Assembly (NCBI GenBank): GCA_024234635.1
Contig: JACKNX010000004.1
Span: forward strand, 186,001-250,000
DNA from: Pseudomonadales bacterium
GTDB lineage: Bacteria; Pseudomonadota; Gammaproteobacteria; Pseudomonadales; Azotimanducaceae
Direction: 5' to 3'
DNA length: 64,000 nt
Shown in pieces: positions 36,294 through 44,318 of this stretch. Both the position numbers and the translations under genes were made by a program. Position 1 is the stretch's first letter, and each line of letters starts with the position of its first letter. A model generated the notes under the pieces. It was not told the DNA's origin, did no database searches, and saw only the letters and a program-made list of their open reading frames with translations.

Positions 36294-37307
36294 TCACGGA
36301 AGGTGCATCAGTTTCGCCATGGCGGGAGTATATCTGCTTTCGAAGCCGCCGGGCGTGCGCACCAGCATGTACACCGCAATGCCATTCGCCGTTGCCAGCG
36401 CCAGCCCGTCGTCTGGTCCGAGCACATCCAGCGCCGTTGCCCACGCGTCGGCGTCCGCCGTGGTCGGTTGCACCACTGTAACGGATGCCAGCCCATGGGT
36501 GATGGGGCGACCGCTGCGCGGATCAATGGTGTGCGAGACGCGTATGCCGTCGACTTCACGGAAGTTGCGGTAATCGCCGGATGTCGCAACCGCGGCATCG
36601 ATCAGCGGCAGTACGGCTTCTACCCCGCCCACCTGCATTGCGTCCGGCACCTCGATGCCAATACGCCATTCCGCGCCACGGGGACCGGGCCCGAAGACGC
36701 GCACCTCGCCGCCCACATCAACCATGGCAGCCCGGCAACCTGCATCGCGCAGTTCGGCCGCCGCGGCATCCACCGCATACCCCTTGGCGACAGCGGACAG
36801 ATCGAGAAACACCTCGTCAGCCGTGCGCAGGGCAGTGCCTGCCGGCAGCAGGCGGTAACCGCCATCGCCGGGAGGCTTCAGACGCTCGATGGTTTGTGCA
36901 TCAGGCGCAGCGCCGGTATTGGTGGGGCCGAATCCCCAGGCATTCACCAGGGCGCCGATGGCAACGTCGAATGCACCGCCACTGGCGTCCCTCACCCTGG
37001 CCGACAGTTCGAGCACACGCCGCAGATCGTCGCTGATCGGCACTGCCTCACCCGCCGGCGTCCGGTTGAGCCGCATGAGACCCGAATCCGGCTTGTAGGT
37101 CGACATCTCGGCATCGATGGCAACGAGTGCGCCGACCGCGCCCTCGAATGCCTCTTGGTCCGCGCAGTCGCCGCTCATGCTGTAGTACGTTCCCATGACC
37201 TGCCCGTGCAGGCTGTGATAAGGCGAAGGACCGCAACCCGGGAGCAGGCCGAGCAGCAGTGAAGCAGCGATGGTGGTTGCGGCGCGTTTACGCGTATTCC
37301 GGCTCAT
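36294..37307 (-). CDS. apbE: FAD:protein FMN transferase (ApbE), lipoprotein
   Basis: Periplasmic flavin transferase that attaches FMN by a phosphoester bond to Thr of target proteins such as NqrB/NqrC or RnfG. 337 residues. Signal with lipobox LLGLLPGC; the Cys would be lipidated. Conserved motifs: GTYYSMSG, YKPDSGLMRLN, GGAFDVAIGALVNAWGFG (FAD binding), LDLSAVAKGYAVD, VDVGGEVRVFG, SHTIDPRSGRP and the C-terminal ATALDVLGPDDGLALA. Start taken at ATG 37307; a GTG at 37322 with a close GGAGG is the alternative. Divergent from the symporter gene. Confidence 0.94.
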   Translation of the reverse strand: MSRNTRKRAATTIAASLLLGLLPGCGPSPYHSLHGQVMGTYYSMSGDCADQEAFEGAVGALVAIDAEMSTYKPDSGLMRLNRTPAGEAVPISDDLRRVLELSARVRDASGGAFDVAIGALVNAWGFGPTNTGAAPDAQTIERLKPPGDGGYRLLPAGTALRTADEVFLDLSAVAKGYAVDAAAAELRDAGCRAAMVDVGGEVRVFGPGPRGAEWRIGIEVPDAMQVGGVEAVLPLIDAAVATSGDYRNFREVDGIRVSHTIDPRSGRPITHGLASVTVVQPTTADADAWATALDVLGPDDGLALATANGIAVYMLVRTPGGFESRYTPAMAKLMHLP

Positions 37308-37421
37308 CGCCGCATTAGACACGTTCCTCCGAACGGCACCAAGCCCATGGCCTCATTCCGTTGACAGGCGCAGGGGATTGGTTCAGGTTGCGCGCTCCCC
37401 ACGGCCAGACGAACACAGGCA

Positions 37422-38660
37422 ATGAACCAGAAGTGGCTCACGCCACTGCTCCTGATTGGCGCACTCACCGGCTGGTTGCTGGGCGAACTCGCCGGCGGCA
37501 ACGAGGCGCTGGACTACCTCATGCGTATCGCGCGCGCGCTGTTTCTGGACGCGCTGCGCGCGGTGATTGGACCGCTGATACTTTTTTCGCTGGTCTCCGG
37601 CATCCTGCAGCTGTCCGCCACGCGTGATATGCGTCGCCTGGGCAGCACAACCATCTTCTACTATCTGGTGACCACGGGTATTGCCATGGCAATCGGCCTC
37701 GCAACCGTTACCTGGCTGCACCCGTGGACCGCCCTGCCCCCCCTGGCGGACGCCCCGCCGCTGGCTGCCGGCGTCACCCTCATCAACCAGTCGGATGCGG
37801 GGCTCGGCGCCCTCGCGGCAGGTCTGCTCAAGCAGATGCTCGTGAATCCTGTATCGGCACTGGCGAATCTGAATATTCTCGGCATCGTCACGAACGCAAT
37901 GGTAATCGGTCTGGCGGCCCTGTTCGTGCTACCGGCGGACTCGCCCGTAATCACCTTCTGTCACCAGGTGACCGCAATCATCTACCGCATCGCCGGCTGG
38001 GCCGTCATGCTCGCGCCGCTCGGCGTGATGGGAATCGTCTACGGTTTTGTCGACGCGTTGCGTACGGACCTGCTCACCCAGTTGCTTACCTTTTCCGCCG
38101 TTGTATTCATCGCCACCGCGGTGCACGGATTCCTGGTCCTGCCGTCGCTGGCGTGGGCGCTCGGCGGCATGCGGCCGTCCCGGTTGCTGCCCTCGATCGG
38201 CTCAGCCATGGTGATGGCACTCACCACCTCGTCCAGCGCCGCGACCCTGCCCGTGAGCATGCAGGTGGCGGAGGAGCGTCTGGGCGTTCGCCGTTCCACG
38301 GCCAGCTTCGTGCTGCCGCTGGGCGCCACCATCAACATGGATGGCACGGCACTGTTCGAAGGCATGGCTGCCGTATTTCTCGCCTACCTCTTTGCAATCC
38401 CGCTCGACGCCACGGGCATCGTAGCGGTATTCATCGTCGCGATGATCAGCTCCATCGGCGCACCCGGTGTACCGTCCGGCTCCATGGCCGGCATGCAGAT
38501 GGTGTTGCTGGCCGTGGGCATTCCGCTCGAGGCGATCGGCTTGCTGCTGCTTATCGAACGACCGCTGGATACGTTCCGTACCGCGGTGAACGTGGAAGGC
38601 GATCTTGTCGGCTGTGTGGTGACACAGCGCCTGGTATTCGGAGACGAACAACATGGCTGA
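37422..38660 (+). CDS. Dicarboxylate/amino acid:cation symporter (DAACS family)
   Basis: 412-residue secondary transporter of the GltP/DctA fold, importing acidic amino acids or C4-dicarboxylates with H+ or Na+. Eight membrane helices and two re-entrant loops are expected. The diagnostic TTSSSAATLPVSM (hairpin 1, residues ~268-280) and NMDGTALFEGMAAVFLA (helix 7, ~304-320) are present, as is SSIGAPGVPSGSM (hairpin 2). The ion-binding NMDGT is intact. The stop overlaps the phosphatase start by eight bases. Substrate not assigned. Confidence 0.92.
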   Translation: MNQKWLTPLLLIGALTGWLLGELAGGNEALDYLMRIARALFLDALRAVIGPLILFSLVSGILQLSATRDMRRLGSTTIFYYLVTTGIAMAIGLATVTWLHPWTALPPLADAPPLAAGVTLINQSDAGLGALAAGLLKQMLVNPVSALANLNILGIVTNAMVIGLAALFVLPADSPVITFCHQVTAIIYRIAGWAVMLAPLGVMGIVYGFVDALRTDLLTQLLTFSAVVFIATAVHGFLVLPSLAWALGGMRPSRLLPSIGSAMVMALTTSSSAATLPVSMQVAEERLGVRRSTASFVLPLGATINMDGTALFEGMAAVFLAYLFAIPLDATGIVAVFIVAMISSIGAPGVPSGSMAGMQMVLLAVGIPLEAIGLLLLIERPLDTFRTAVNVEGDLVGCVVTQRLVFGDEQHG

Positions 38661-39252
38661 CCAACTGCTGCTCATCCGGCATGGATTGATCGCCGCCAAC
38701 CGCGAAGGGCGCTGGCACGGGTCGACCGACTCGTCGCTCACCTGGCAGGGACGACGGCAGGCGAAACGGGCTGCAGCCCAGGTGCAGCGGCATCCGCCGG
38801 CTCCCACGGCACTGTACGTCAGCCCCCTGCGGCGTTGCCGGAGCACCGCGGCGCCCATCGCCGATGCGTTCGGACTGGAGCCCATCATTCACGATGACCT
38901 GCGGGAGTGGGATATCGGCGAGTGGGAAAACCAGCCGTTCACCGTGCTGGCCAAGGAGTACAACTTCATGGGCAAGATTCGCCACGATCCGCACTTCGCG
39001 CCACCCGGCGGCGAAAGCCTTGCCGCCGTCACGGAGCGCATGGTGGCTGCCTTCCGGGAAATCCACGCCTGCCACGAAGGCCGCGTCGTGATCGTCAGCC
39101 ATGGCGCCAGCATGGCAGCGGCACTTGCGCATCTGCTGGACAACGATCCGCACCGCTGGTCGCATTACCTGACTGAGAACTGCTCACTGACCGAGCTCGT
39201 GCTCGATATCGCTCCGTACGTGAATTTCTTCAATCGCACGGAGCATCTCTGA
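38653..39252 (+). CDS. Histidine phosphatase family protein
   Basis: 199-residue branch of the phosphoglycerate mutase-like superfamily. The catalytic RHG is in LLLIRHGLIAANREGRWHG (His ~10), the second His in VSHGASMAAALAHLL (~151), and PLRRCRSTAAPIA and EWDIGEWE complete the site. The pattern (small, cofactor-independent phosphatase) is shared by CobC-, GpmB- and broad-specificity phosphatases, so the substrate is unknown. It is coupled to the symporter gene by overlap. Confidence 0.9.
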   Translation: MADQLLLIRHGLIAANREGRWHGSTDSSLTWQGRRQAKRAAAQVQRHPPAPTALYVSPLRRCRSTAAPIADAFGLEPIIHDDLREWDIGEWENQPFTVLAKEYNFMGKIRHDPHFAPPGGESLAAVTERMVAAFREIHACHEGRVVIVSHGASMAAALAHLLDNDPHRWSHYLTENCSLTELVLDIAPYVNFFNRTEHL

Positions 39253-39300
39253 CAGCGGCGGGACGACACCGCCACGCCGCCACGACCGACGCGGTCACTG

Positions 39301-39834
39301 CTACGCAGGGCAGTAGCGCGGTGTCAGGTCCAGCACCTTGAGCAGGCGGCCAAAGCCGATGTACTGACCGATCATCATCCCGAGTTCCAGGATTTCCGCA
39401 TCGGTGAACACGTCGTGCAACTGCGCGAAGAACGCGTCATCGATGGCATGATGGTCCACGGCGAGCTTCTCGGCATAGCCGAGCGCCATGCGTTCCCGTT
39501 CCGTAAACCGCGTCGCCTGCCCGGCATCGTCCAGCCAGGCAATCTTGTCTTCCGTCAGGCCTTTTTCCATCGCCGATGGAAAGCGCGCCTCCAGTCACGT
39601 GAAACAATCGTTGAGCCGGGCGATCTTGAGCCTTACCAGCTCTTTGAGCTCCGGCTCGACCAGCCCGCCCTGGTGCGCGGGGTAATAGAAGCTGAAATAA
39701 CGATCGAACATCTCCTGTCGATGACCGACCGCACGCAACACCGAAGCATCGGCACCCGCGGCTTCCGCCGCCGTGACACGGGCGCGGGCTTCGCTCGACA
39801 GTTCATCATTCTCAAGCAAACGTATCCGGCTCAC
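39301..39834 (-). CDS. Carboxymuconolactone decarboxylase/AhpD-family protein with in-frame TGA, probable selenoprotein
   Basis: Two adjacent frames (39834 to 39595 and 39570 to 39301) lie in the same reading phase and read as one 177-residue CMD/AhpD-like protein if the TGA at 39597-39595 is decoded. The join is exactly at the redox motif: RLNDCFT-TGA-LEAR, where cysteine relatives carry CxxC before an R, so the protein would have C77-x-x-Sec80. Both halves are fully conserved in style (YYPAHQGGLVEPELKELVRLKIARLN; FTERERMALGYAEKLAVD; FTDAEILELGMMIGQYIGFGRLL), and no other lesion is present. Start GTG 39834 has AGGAG eight bases upstream. A SECIS-like hairpin follows the TGA. Predicted role: thiol/selenol peroxidase-like redox protein. 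The alternative is a single nonsense mutation in a TGC/TGT codon. Confidence 0.8.
39558..39597 (-). promoter_or_regulatory. Candidate bacterial SECIS element with the Sec UGA
   Basis: Counting from the UGA (39597-39595), bases 13-20 (TTTCCATC) pair perfectly with bases 24-31 (GATGGAAA) around a GGC apical loop at bases 21-23. A lower stem GGC/GCC (bases 6-8 and 35-37) lies below a small internal loop. Loop distance (16-37 nt from UGA) and a G among the first loop bases meet the known bacterial SECIS rules. Confidence 0.65.
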
Positions 39835-39952
39835 TGCAACGCTCTCCTGGAAAAGCGTCAAAGGCTACCACGATGCCAGGGACGGTTGCGGCGCCAATGC
39901 CCCTTCGTCATGATCCGGCAGTCACTCACTCGCAACTGCCACGGATATCACC

Positions 39953-40723
39953 ATGACCGAATTCTGCAAAACCGAACAGCGCGGCCACACGCTCATCGTC
40001 ACCATCAATCGTCCGGACCGGCTGAACGCGCTGCACCCGCTGGCAAATGCCGAACTGGGCGAGGTGTTCGACGGCTTTGCCGCCGACCCGGATCAGTGGG
40101 TTGCCATCATCACCGGTGAAGGTCGCGGTTTCAGCGCCGGCAACGACCTGCGTTACCAGGCGGAAGGTGGCAAGCGCGTACCCACACCACGCGGCTTCGG
40201 CGGGCTGACTTCCCGCTTCGACCTCACAAAGCCCGTCATTGCCGCGGTGAACGGCGTCGCCATGGGCGGCGGCTTCGAGATTGCCCTGGCCTGCGACCTG
40301 ATCATCGCTTCGGAAAAAGCCCTGTTCGCGCTGCCGGAACCCAAAGTCGGGTTGGCGGCGCTGGCCGGTGGCCTCAACCGTCTGCCCCGGCAGATTGGTG
40401 TCAAACGCGCCCTTGGGATGATTCTCACGGGACGCCACGTCACCGCGGCGGAAGGCGAGCGGCTGGGTTTCGTGAATGAGGTGGTACCGCACGAGCAGCT
40501 GATGGAAGCGGCTCTCCGGTGGGCGGCGCAGATCGAGGAATGCGCGCCGCTGTCGATTCGCGCGAGCAAGGAAGTGGTCTATGGCAGCCTCGATATGGCG
40601 TCACTGGCGGAATCGATGACGCACAAATGGGATGGCGTGAAGTCGATGGTGGAGAGCCAGGATTTCATCGAGGGGCCGCGGGCTTTCGCTGAAAAGCGCA
40701 AGCCCAACTGGCAGGGAAAATAG
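39953..40723 (+). CDS. Enoyl-CoA hydratase/isomerase family protein
   Basis: 256-residue crotonase-fold enzyme, probably hydrating 2-enoyl-CoA in fatty acid or side-chain beta-oxidation. The oxyanion-hole sequences GRGFSAGNDLR (~60-70) and GVAMGGGFEIALACD (~103-117) are present. Both catalytic glutamates of hydratases appear to be kept (GGGFEIAL and ALPEPKVG). The C-terminus (SIRASKEVVYGSLD...FAEKRKPNWQGK) is typical of bacterial enoyl-CoA hydratases. Divergent from the selenoprotein candidate. Chain-length specificity unknown. Confidence 0.9.
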   Translation: MTEFCKTEQRGHTLIVTINRPDRLNALHPLANAELGEVFDGFAADPDQWVAIITGEGRGFSAGNDLRYQAEGGKRVPTPRGFGGLTSRFDLTKPVIAAVNGVAMGGGFEIALACDLIIASEKALFALPEPKVGLAALAGGLNRLPRQIGVKRALGMILTGRHVTAAEGERLGFVNEVVPHEQLMEAALRWAAQIEECAPLSIRASKEVVYGSLDMASLAESMTHKWDGVKSMVESQDFIEGPRAFAEKRKPNWQGK

Positions 40724-40730
40724 GCTCGGG

Positions 40731-40946
40731 TCAGAACCGTCCTGCGGCGTCGGTAGCGGCGCCGACGGCTTCGGCAACAATCGCCACCGCCGTATACAGA
40801 TCCGCCAGCGCCGGTCGTTCTCCGCGTGCCAGGATTTCCGCCATGATGTCCGAGCGTGGCACGGCGATGAAGTAGAGATCGGGAACGGTGGCGAACTGTC
40901 CTGGATAAGGCTGGGCGCGGGTCCAATGCTGCACGACGAACTCCAT
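40731..40946 (-). CDS. Small hypothetical protein
   Basis: 71-residue frame converging on the enoyl-CoA hydratase gene with seven bases between stops. The first half (MEFVVQHWTRAQPYPGQFATVPDLYF) looks like ordinary protein; the second is Ala-rich and hydrophobic (ALADLYTAVAIVAEAVGAATDAAG). No family recognised and no strong ribosome binding site. A GGGTCC/GGACCC hairpin (40961-40976) sits just upstream in the leader. It may be real or a chance frame. Confidence 0.35.
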   Translation of the reverse strand: MEFVVQHWTRAQPYPGQFATVPDLYFIAVPRSDIMAEILARGERPALADLYTAVAIVAEAVGAATDAAGRF

Positions 40947-41029
40947 TCTGACTTCAGGGAGGGTCCGGCAGGACCCGTCCTCCTGAGTGACTCAAATTCC
41001 GTGCCAGACTAGAAAAAATCGCTAACTTA

Positions 41030-41058
41030 TTGAAAATGAAAGCTAGTAATTCTCTATC
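41030..41058 (+). promoter_or_regulatory. Possible promoter of the MFS gene
   Basis: TTGAAA (41030-41035), 17 bases, TCTATC (41053-41058), within a short AT-rich block (about 41010-41060), 40 bases before the MFS ATG. The -10 is weak. Confidence 0.3.
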
Positions 41059-41097
41059 CGTTGGCGCACCGATGCTCGGCGCCGGGCAGAAAGGGGC

Positions 41098-42402
41098 ATG
41101 ACTGAACGAGGGACGTCACAACGTGAACGGCGTCACGCGGAGCGCCGCTTCCAGCTGGACGTATCGCGCCACCTGACCCGCAATTTCATCACCCATCTTA
41201 TTCACGGCATGCTTGGGCAGACCGGTTTCCGCCTGCTGAACGCGCCTACCTTTCTGCCTGCCTACATGCTGTTGTTGTCCGGGGGCTCCGACGTGATGGT
41301 CGGGCTTGCCCTGGGACTGCAGTCGCTCGGGGCAACACTGACCCCGTTCTACGGCGCCGGGCTGGTGGAAAACCGGCCGCGGGCGTTGCCTGTCGCGATG
41401 TGGGTGGGTTCGGCAACGCGCCTGCAGGTGCTGCTGATCGCTGTGGCGGGATTGCTGCTTCCCACCAGCTACGCACTGGCCACGATCATGGTGGCGCTCA
41501 CGCTGTTCGGCATGTTCCAGGGCATGCAGGGAGTGATCTTCCAGTTCCTGATGTCAAAAGTTATCCCTGTCTCCCGCCGGGGCCGGCTGACCGGATTACG
41601 CAATTTCAGCTCCGGCATAACCGCGGCTGGCGTGGCGTATCTCGGCGGTCTCTGGTTCGTGGGAGACAATCCGACGGTCACCGGTTATTCCTATATCTTC
41701 CTGCTGGCGTTTGTCCTTACCAGCCTGGGTCTGGGTGCGCTGTTGTTCATGCGCGAACCCCTGCTTCCGGGCATGGACGGTCATTCGGCGCGCGAGGCAT
41801 TCTGGCCCCGGGTGCTCGCGATTTTGCGCAGCAATGCCGACTACAGGCGTTTCGTACGCGCCCGTACCGTCGCCACCGCGGGCCGACTGGCGATGCCGTT
41901 CTACATCCTGTACGCCGCTGAGCATACCTCGCTCACCGGCGCCAACCTGGCCATCCTGACCATCGCCTTCACGCTGGCGGGCAATACCTCAAACCTGTTG
42001 TGGGGCAATCTTGCCGACCGCACCGGCTATCGCCTGGTCATCCTGCTGTCGCTCGGGCTGTGGGTGCTGTCCACGCTCGCCCTGTTCCTTGCCGACGGGC
42101 TCTGGGCCACCAGCCTCATCTTCGTTGGCATCGGAGCCGCATCGCAGGGTTTCCAGAACGCTGCGTCCAATATCGTGCTGGAATTCGGCGAGCGGCAGGA
42201 CGTGCCGATGCGCCTGGCGATCTCCAACAGTACTTCGGAGGCCGCGGGTACGTTGGCAACCTTGTCTGGCGGCGTGCTGGCCAGCGCCTTCGGGTACGAG
42301 GCGGTGTTTGGCGTATCCCTGGTACTGCTTGTTACCGGTGGCCTGATGATCCGCCGCTTCGTCCCCGAACCCCGCGGGCGTCTGCCGTCCGCGCGGACGT
42401 GA
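41098..42402 (+). CDS. Major facilitator superfamily transporter
   Basis: 434-residue inner-membrane protein with about 12 hydrophobic helices. Two repeats of the MFS fold are recognisable, with a basic loop in the middle (residues ~215-260) and LWGNLADRTGYRLVILLSLG (residues ~300-319), a motif A-like loop (G-x-LADR-x-G) at the start of the second half. The N-terminal ~25 residues are charged and cytoplasmic. The ATG is preceded by GAAAGGGGC. It is probably an exporter of small molecules, but the substrate is not evident. It stands just upstream of the rhodanese gene (28 bases). Confidence 0.85.
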   Translation: MTERGTSQRERRHAERRFQLDVSRHLTRNFITHLIHGMLGQTGFRLLNAPTFLPAYMLLLSGGSDVMVGLALGLQSLGATLTPFYGAGLVENRPRALPVAMWVGSATRLQVLLIAVAGLLLPTSYALATIMVALTLFGMFQGMQGVIFQFLMSKVIPVSRRGRLTGLRNFSSGITAAGVAYLGGLWFVGDNPTVTGYSYIFLLAFVLTSLGLGALLFMREPLLPGMDGHSAREAFWPRVLAILRSNADYRRFVRARTVATAGRLAMPFYILYAAEHTSLTGANLAILTIAFTLAGNTSNLLWGNLADRTGYRLVILLSLGLWVLSTLALFLADGLWATSLIFVGIGAASQGFQNAASNIVLEFGERQDVPMRLAISNSTSEAAGTLATLSGGVLASAFGYEAVFGVSLVLLVTGGLMIRRFVPEPRGRLPSART

Positions 42403-42430
42403 TGATAGGCTAGGCAGATTCCCATACCGG

Positions 42431-42835
42431 ATGTCCAAGATGCTCAAGGTGACCCACAAGGATCTGATTGACCGGGCCATGGCTGAAATCGAAACGCTCA
42501 GCCTGGACGACGCCCATGCACTCCTCGGCCGGGACGACGTCGTGTTCGTCGACATCCGTGATCCGCGTGAACTGCAGCGCGAAGGCAAGATTCCCGGCGC
42601 GTACCATGCGCCGCGCGGCATGCTCGAGTTCTGGATCGATCCCACCAGCCCCTATTTCAAGGACGTCTTTGGCAGCGGCAAGAAGTTCGTGTTCTATTGC
42701 CAGAGCGCATGGCGGTCGGCGCTGTCGACACAGACTTTGCAACAGATGGGTCTTGCGCCTGTGTGCCATATCGCAGGCGGCTATCGCGCCTGGAAAGACG
42801 CCGGACTGCCGACGGAGGAAGTCCCGGCCCGCTGA
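42431..42835 (+). CDS. Rhodanese-like domain protein
   Basis: 134-residue single rhodanese domain. The catalytic Cys loop is FYCQSAWRSA (Cys ~residue 85), with VFVDIRDPRELQREGKIPGAYHAPRG upstream, the usual CH2A motif. A single-domain sulfurtransferase of this kind typically handles persulfide sulfur. It lies between an MFS gene and a spermidine synthase-like pair, all on the plus strand and closely spaced, so it is probably part of a short operon. Confidence 0.92.
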   Translation: MSKMLKVTHKDLIDRAMAEIETLSLDDAHALLGRDDVVFVDIRDPRELQREGKIPGAYHAPRGMLEFWIDPTSPYFKDVFGSGKKFVFYCQSAWRSALSTQTLQQMGLAPVCHIAGGYRAWKDAGLPTEEVPAR

Positions 42836-42849
42836 CCGGCGCAACGACT

Positions 42850-43437
42850 ATGCGCGCACTGATGATCTATGTCATGGCCGGCATGGGCGGGTTCGTGATC
42901 ATGTCGCTGGAATTGCTCGGCGGTCGCATCCTTGCTCCCTGGTTCGGCAACGATATCTACGTATGGGGCAGCATCATCACGATATTCATGACCGCACTGG
43001 CACTGGGTTACCTCGCCGGCGGTCGCCTCTCGCTGGATCGCCCCGGCCTGCGGCGTTTTGCCGCCCTGTTCCTGGCCGCGGCGACGTTACTGGCGCCGCT
43101 CCTGTGGTATGCCGACACGCTGCTGGCCTGGACCTTCGAGCATATCGAGGATCTGCGTTACGCGTCGCTGTTCGCCGCCACGGCGCTGTTTGCACCGGCA
43201 ACCTTTGTGCTGGGCACAATTTCCCCGTACAGCGTTCGCCTGCTTGTCGACACGACACACCGGTCGGGTGCAGTGGCGGGTGGCCTCTACTTCGTTTCCA
43301 CGCTCGGCAGCGCGCTGGGCACCCTGCTCACCTCGTTTTATTTTGTTCTGTGGTTCGAGATCAACACCATCATCGCGGCGCTGGCCGGCGTGCTGGCCGT
43401 GCTGGCGGTCGCCGGTTTCGCGGCGGGACGCCGATGA
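42850..43437 (+). CDS. Fused-MFS/spermidine synthase membrane domain protein
   Basis: 195-residue hydrophobic protein: about six helices, beginning MIYVMAGMGGFVIMSLELLGGRILAPWFGNDIYVWGS, the signature of the membrane half of 'fused MFS/spermidine synthase' proteins. Start is ATG 42850; the frame open upstream overlaps the rhodanese gene and has no similarity. It overlaps the catalytic-domain gene by four bases (ATGA), so the usual single polypeptide is here split into two coupled genes. Function of the membrane part is unknown. Confidence 0.85.
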   Translation: MRALMIYVMAGMGGFVIMSLELLGGRILAPWFGNDIYVWGSIITIFMTALALGYLAGGRLSLDRPGLRRFAALFLAAATLLAPLLWYADTLLAWTFEHIEDLRYASLFAATALFAPATFVLGTISPYSVRLLVDTTHRSGAVAGGLYFVSTLGSALGTLLTSFYFVLWFEINTIIAALAGVLAVLAVAGFAAGRR

Positions 43438-44312
43438 AACAGCTTGTCCTGTGCCTGATCGGCGCACTCTTTTCGGGTGCCGCGCACGGCAAGGTGCTGC
43501 ATCAGGAACGCTCTCTCTATCAGAACGTGCTGGTGGTGGAAAACGGCCGCGAACGCTGCCTGCAGTTCAGCGTCAAACGCGACCTGAGGAACCAATCCTG
43601 CATACGCACCGATCACCCCGAGGAAATGGTGTTTTCCTACACGCGGATGATGATGGCCGCCCTGTTGTTGCGCGATGCGCCGGCATCCATTCTCGTTGTC
43701 GGTCTGGGTGGTGGGACACTGCCTGGCGCACTGCAGACGCTGTTTCCCGCGGCGCGTCTGGATGTTGTGGAAATTGACCCGGCCGTGGTGCGCGTCGCGC
43801 GCGACTACTTCGGCTTCATCGAGGCCGGCAACACGACGGTCCACACCATGGACGCGCGGGTATTCGGCCGGCGTGCCCGCGCCCAGGCTCGACAGTACGA
43901 CCTCATCCTGCTGGATGCGTACAATGGCGAGTACATTCCCGAGCATCTGCTGACCCGGGAATACCTCGAGGAAACACGCAATCTGCTCAACCACGGCGGC
44001 GTGCTGGCGGCCAATACATTTGCCATCAGCCATCTGTACGATCATGAGTCGACGACTTACGAAGCGGTGTTCGGCCAATTCCTGAACTTCCGCCTCGAGG
44101 AGACCGCAAACCGCGTGATCCTCGTCGCCCGCGATGGTCTTCCCACCGCGGACTTCCGGGCCGCGCGCGCGGATGAGCTGCAACCTCGCGTGGCCCGCTT
44201 TGGCATTCGCCTGAACGACTATCTCGGCGCATTGGAAGGGATACGGGACTGGGATGCGGACGCGCGGGTACTTACCGATCAGTACGCACCGGCCAATCTG
44301 CTCAACCGCTGA
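43434..44312 (+). CDS. Spermidine synthase-like methyltransferase-fold protein (secreted or membrane-anchored)
   Basis: 292 residues with an N-terminal signal-like segment (LVLCLIGALFSGAAHG), then the aminopropyltransferase/Rossmann core: GLGGGTLPGAL (SAM/decarboxy-SAM loop), VVEIDPAVVRVAR, TMDARVF and LLDAYNGEYIPEHLLT. The LLDAY Asp is where polyamine synthases have a catalytic Asp. It is coupled to the membrane-domain gene. A leader peptide on a SAM-fold enzyme is unusual because SAM is cytoplasmic; the segment may instead be a membrane-associating helix. Reaction not assigned. Confidence 0.85.
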   Translation: MKQLVLCLIGALFSGAAHGKVLHQERSLYQNVLVVENGRERCLQFSVKRDLRNQSCIRTDHPEEMVFSYTRMMMAALLLRDAPASILVVGLGGGTLPGALQTLFPAARLDVVEIDPAVVRVARDYFGFIEAGNTTVHTMDARVFGRRARAQARQYDLILLDAYNGEYIPEHLLTREYLEETRNLLNHGGVLAANTFAISHLYDHESTTYEAVFGQFLNFRLEETANRVILVARDGLPTADFRAARADELQPRVARFGIRLNDYLGALEGIRDWDADARVLTDQYAPANLLNR

Positions 44313-44318
44313 GCCAGC

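Noticed and set aside
39301..39861. Reading the CMD gene as two separate small genes or as a pseudogene
   Set aside because: The second half has no start signals of its own, both halves are in one phase, no other lesion exists, and the TGA sits exactly at a redox cysteine with a SECIS-like hairpin. A nonsense mutation cannot be fully excluded without selenocysteine machinery data.
42468..44312. 614-codon frame running through the rhodanese and membrane-protein genes
   Set aside because: Only its last 292 codons (from ATG 43434) match a protein family; the upstream part is out of frame with two real genes.
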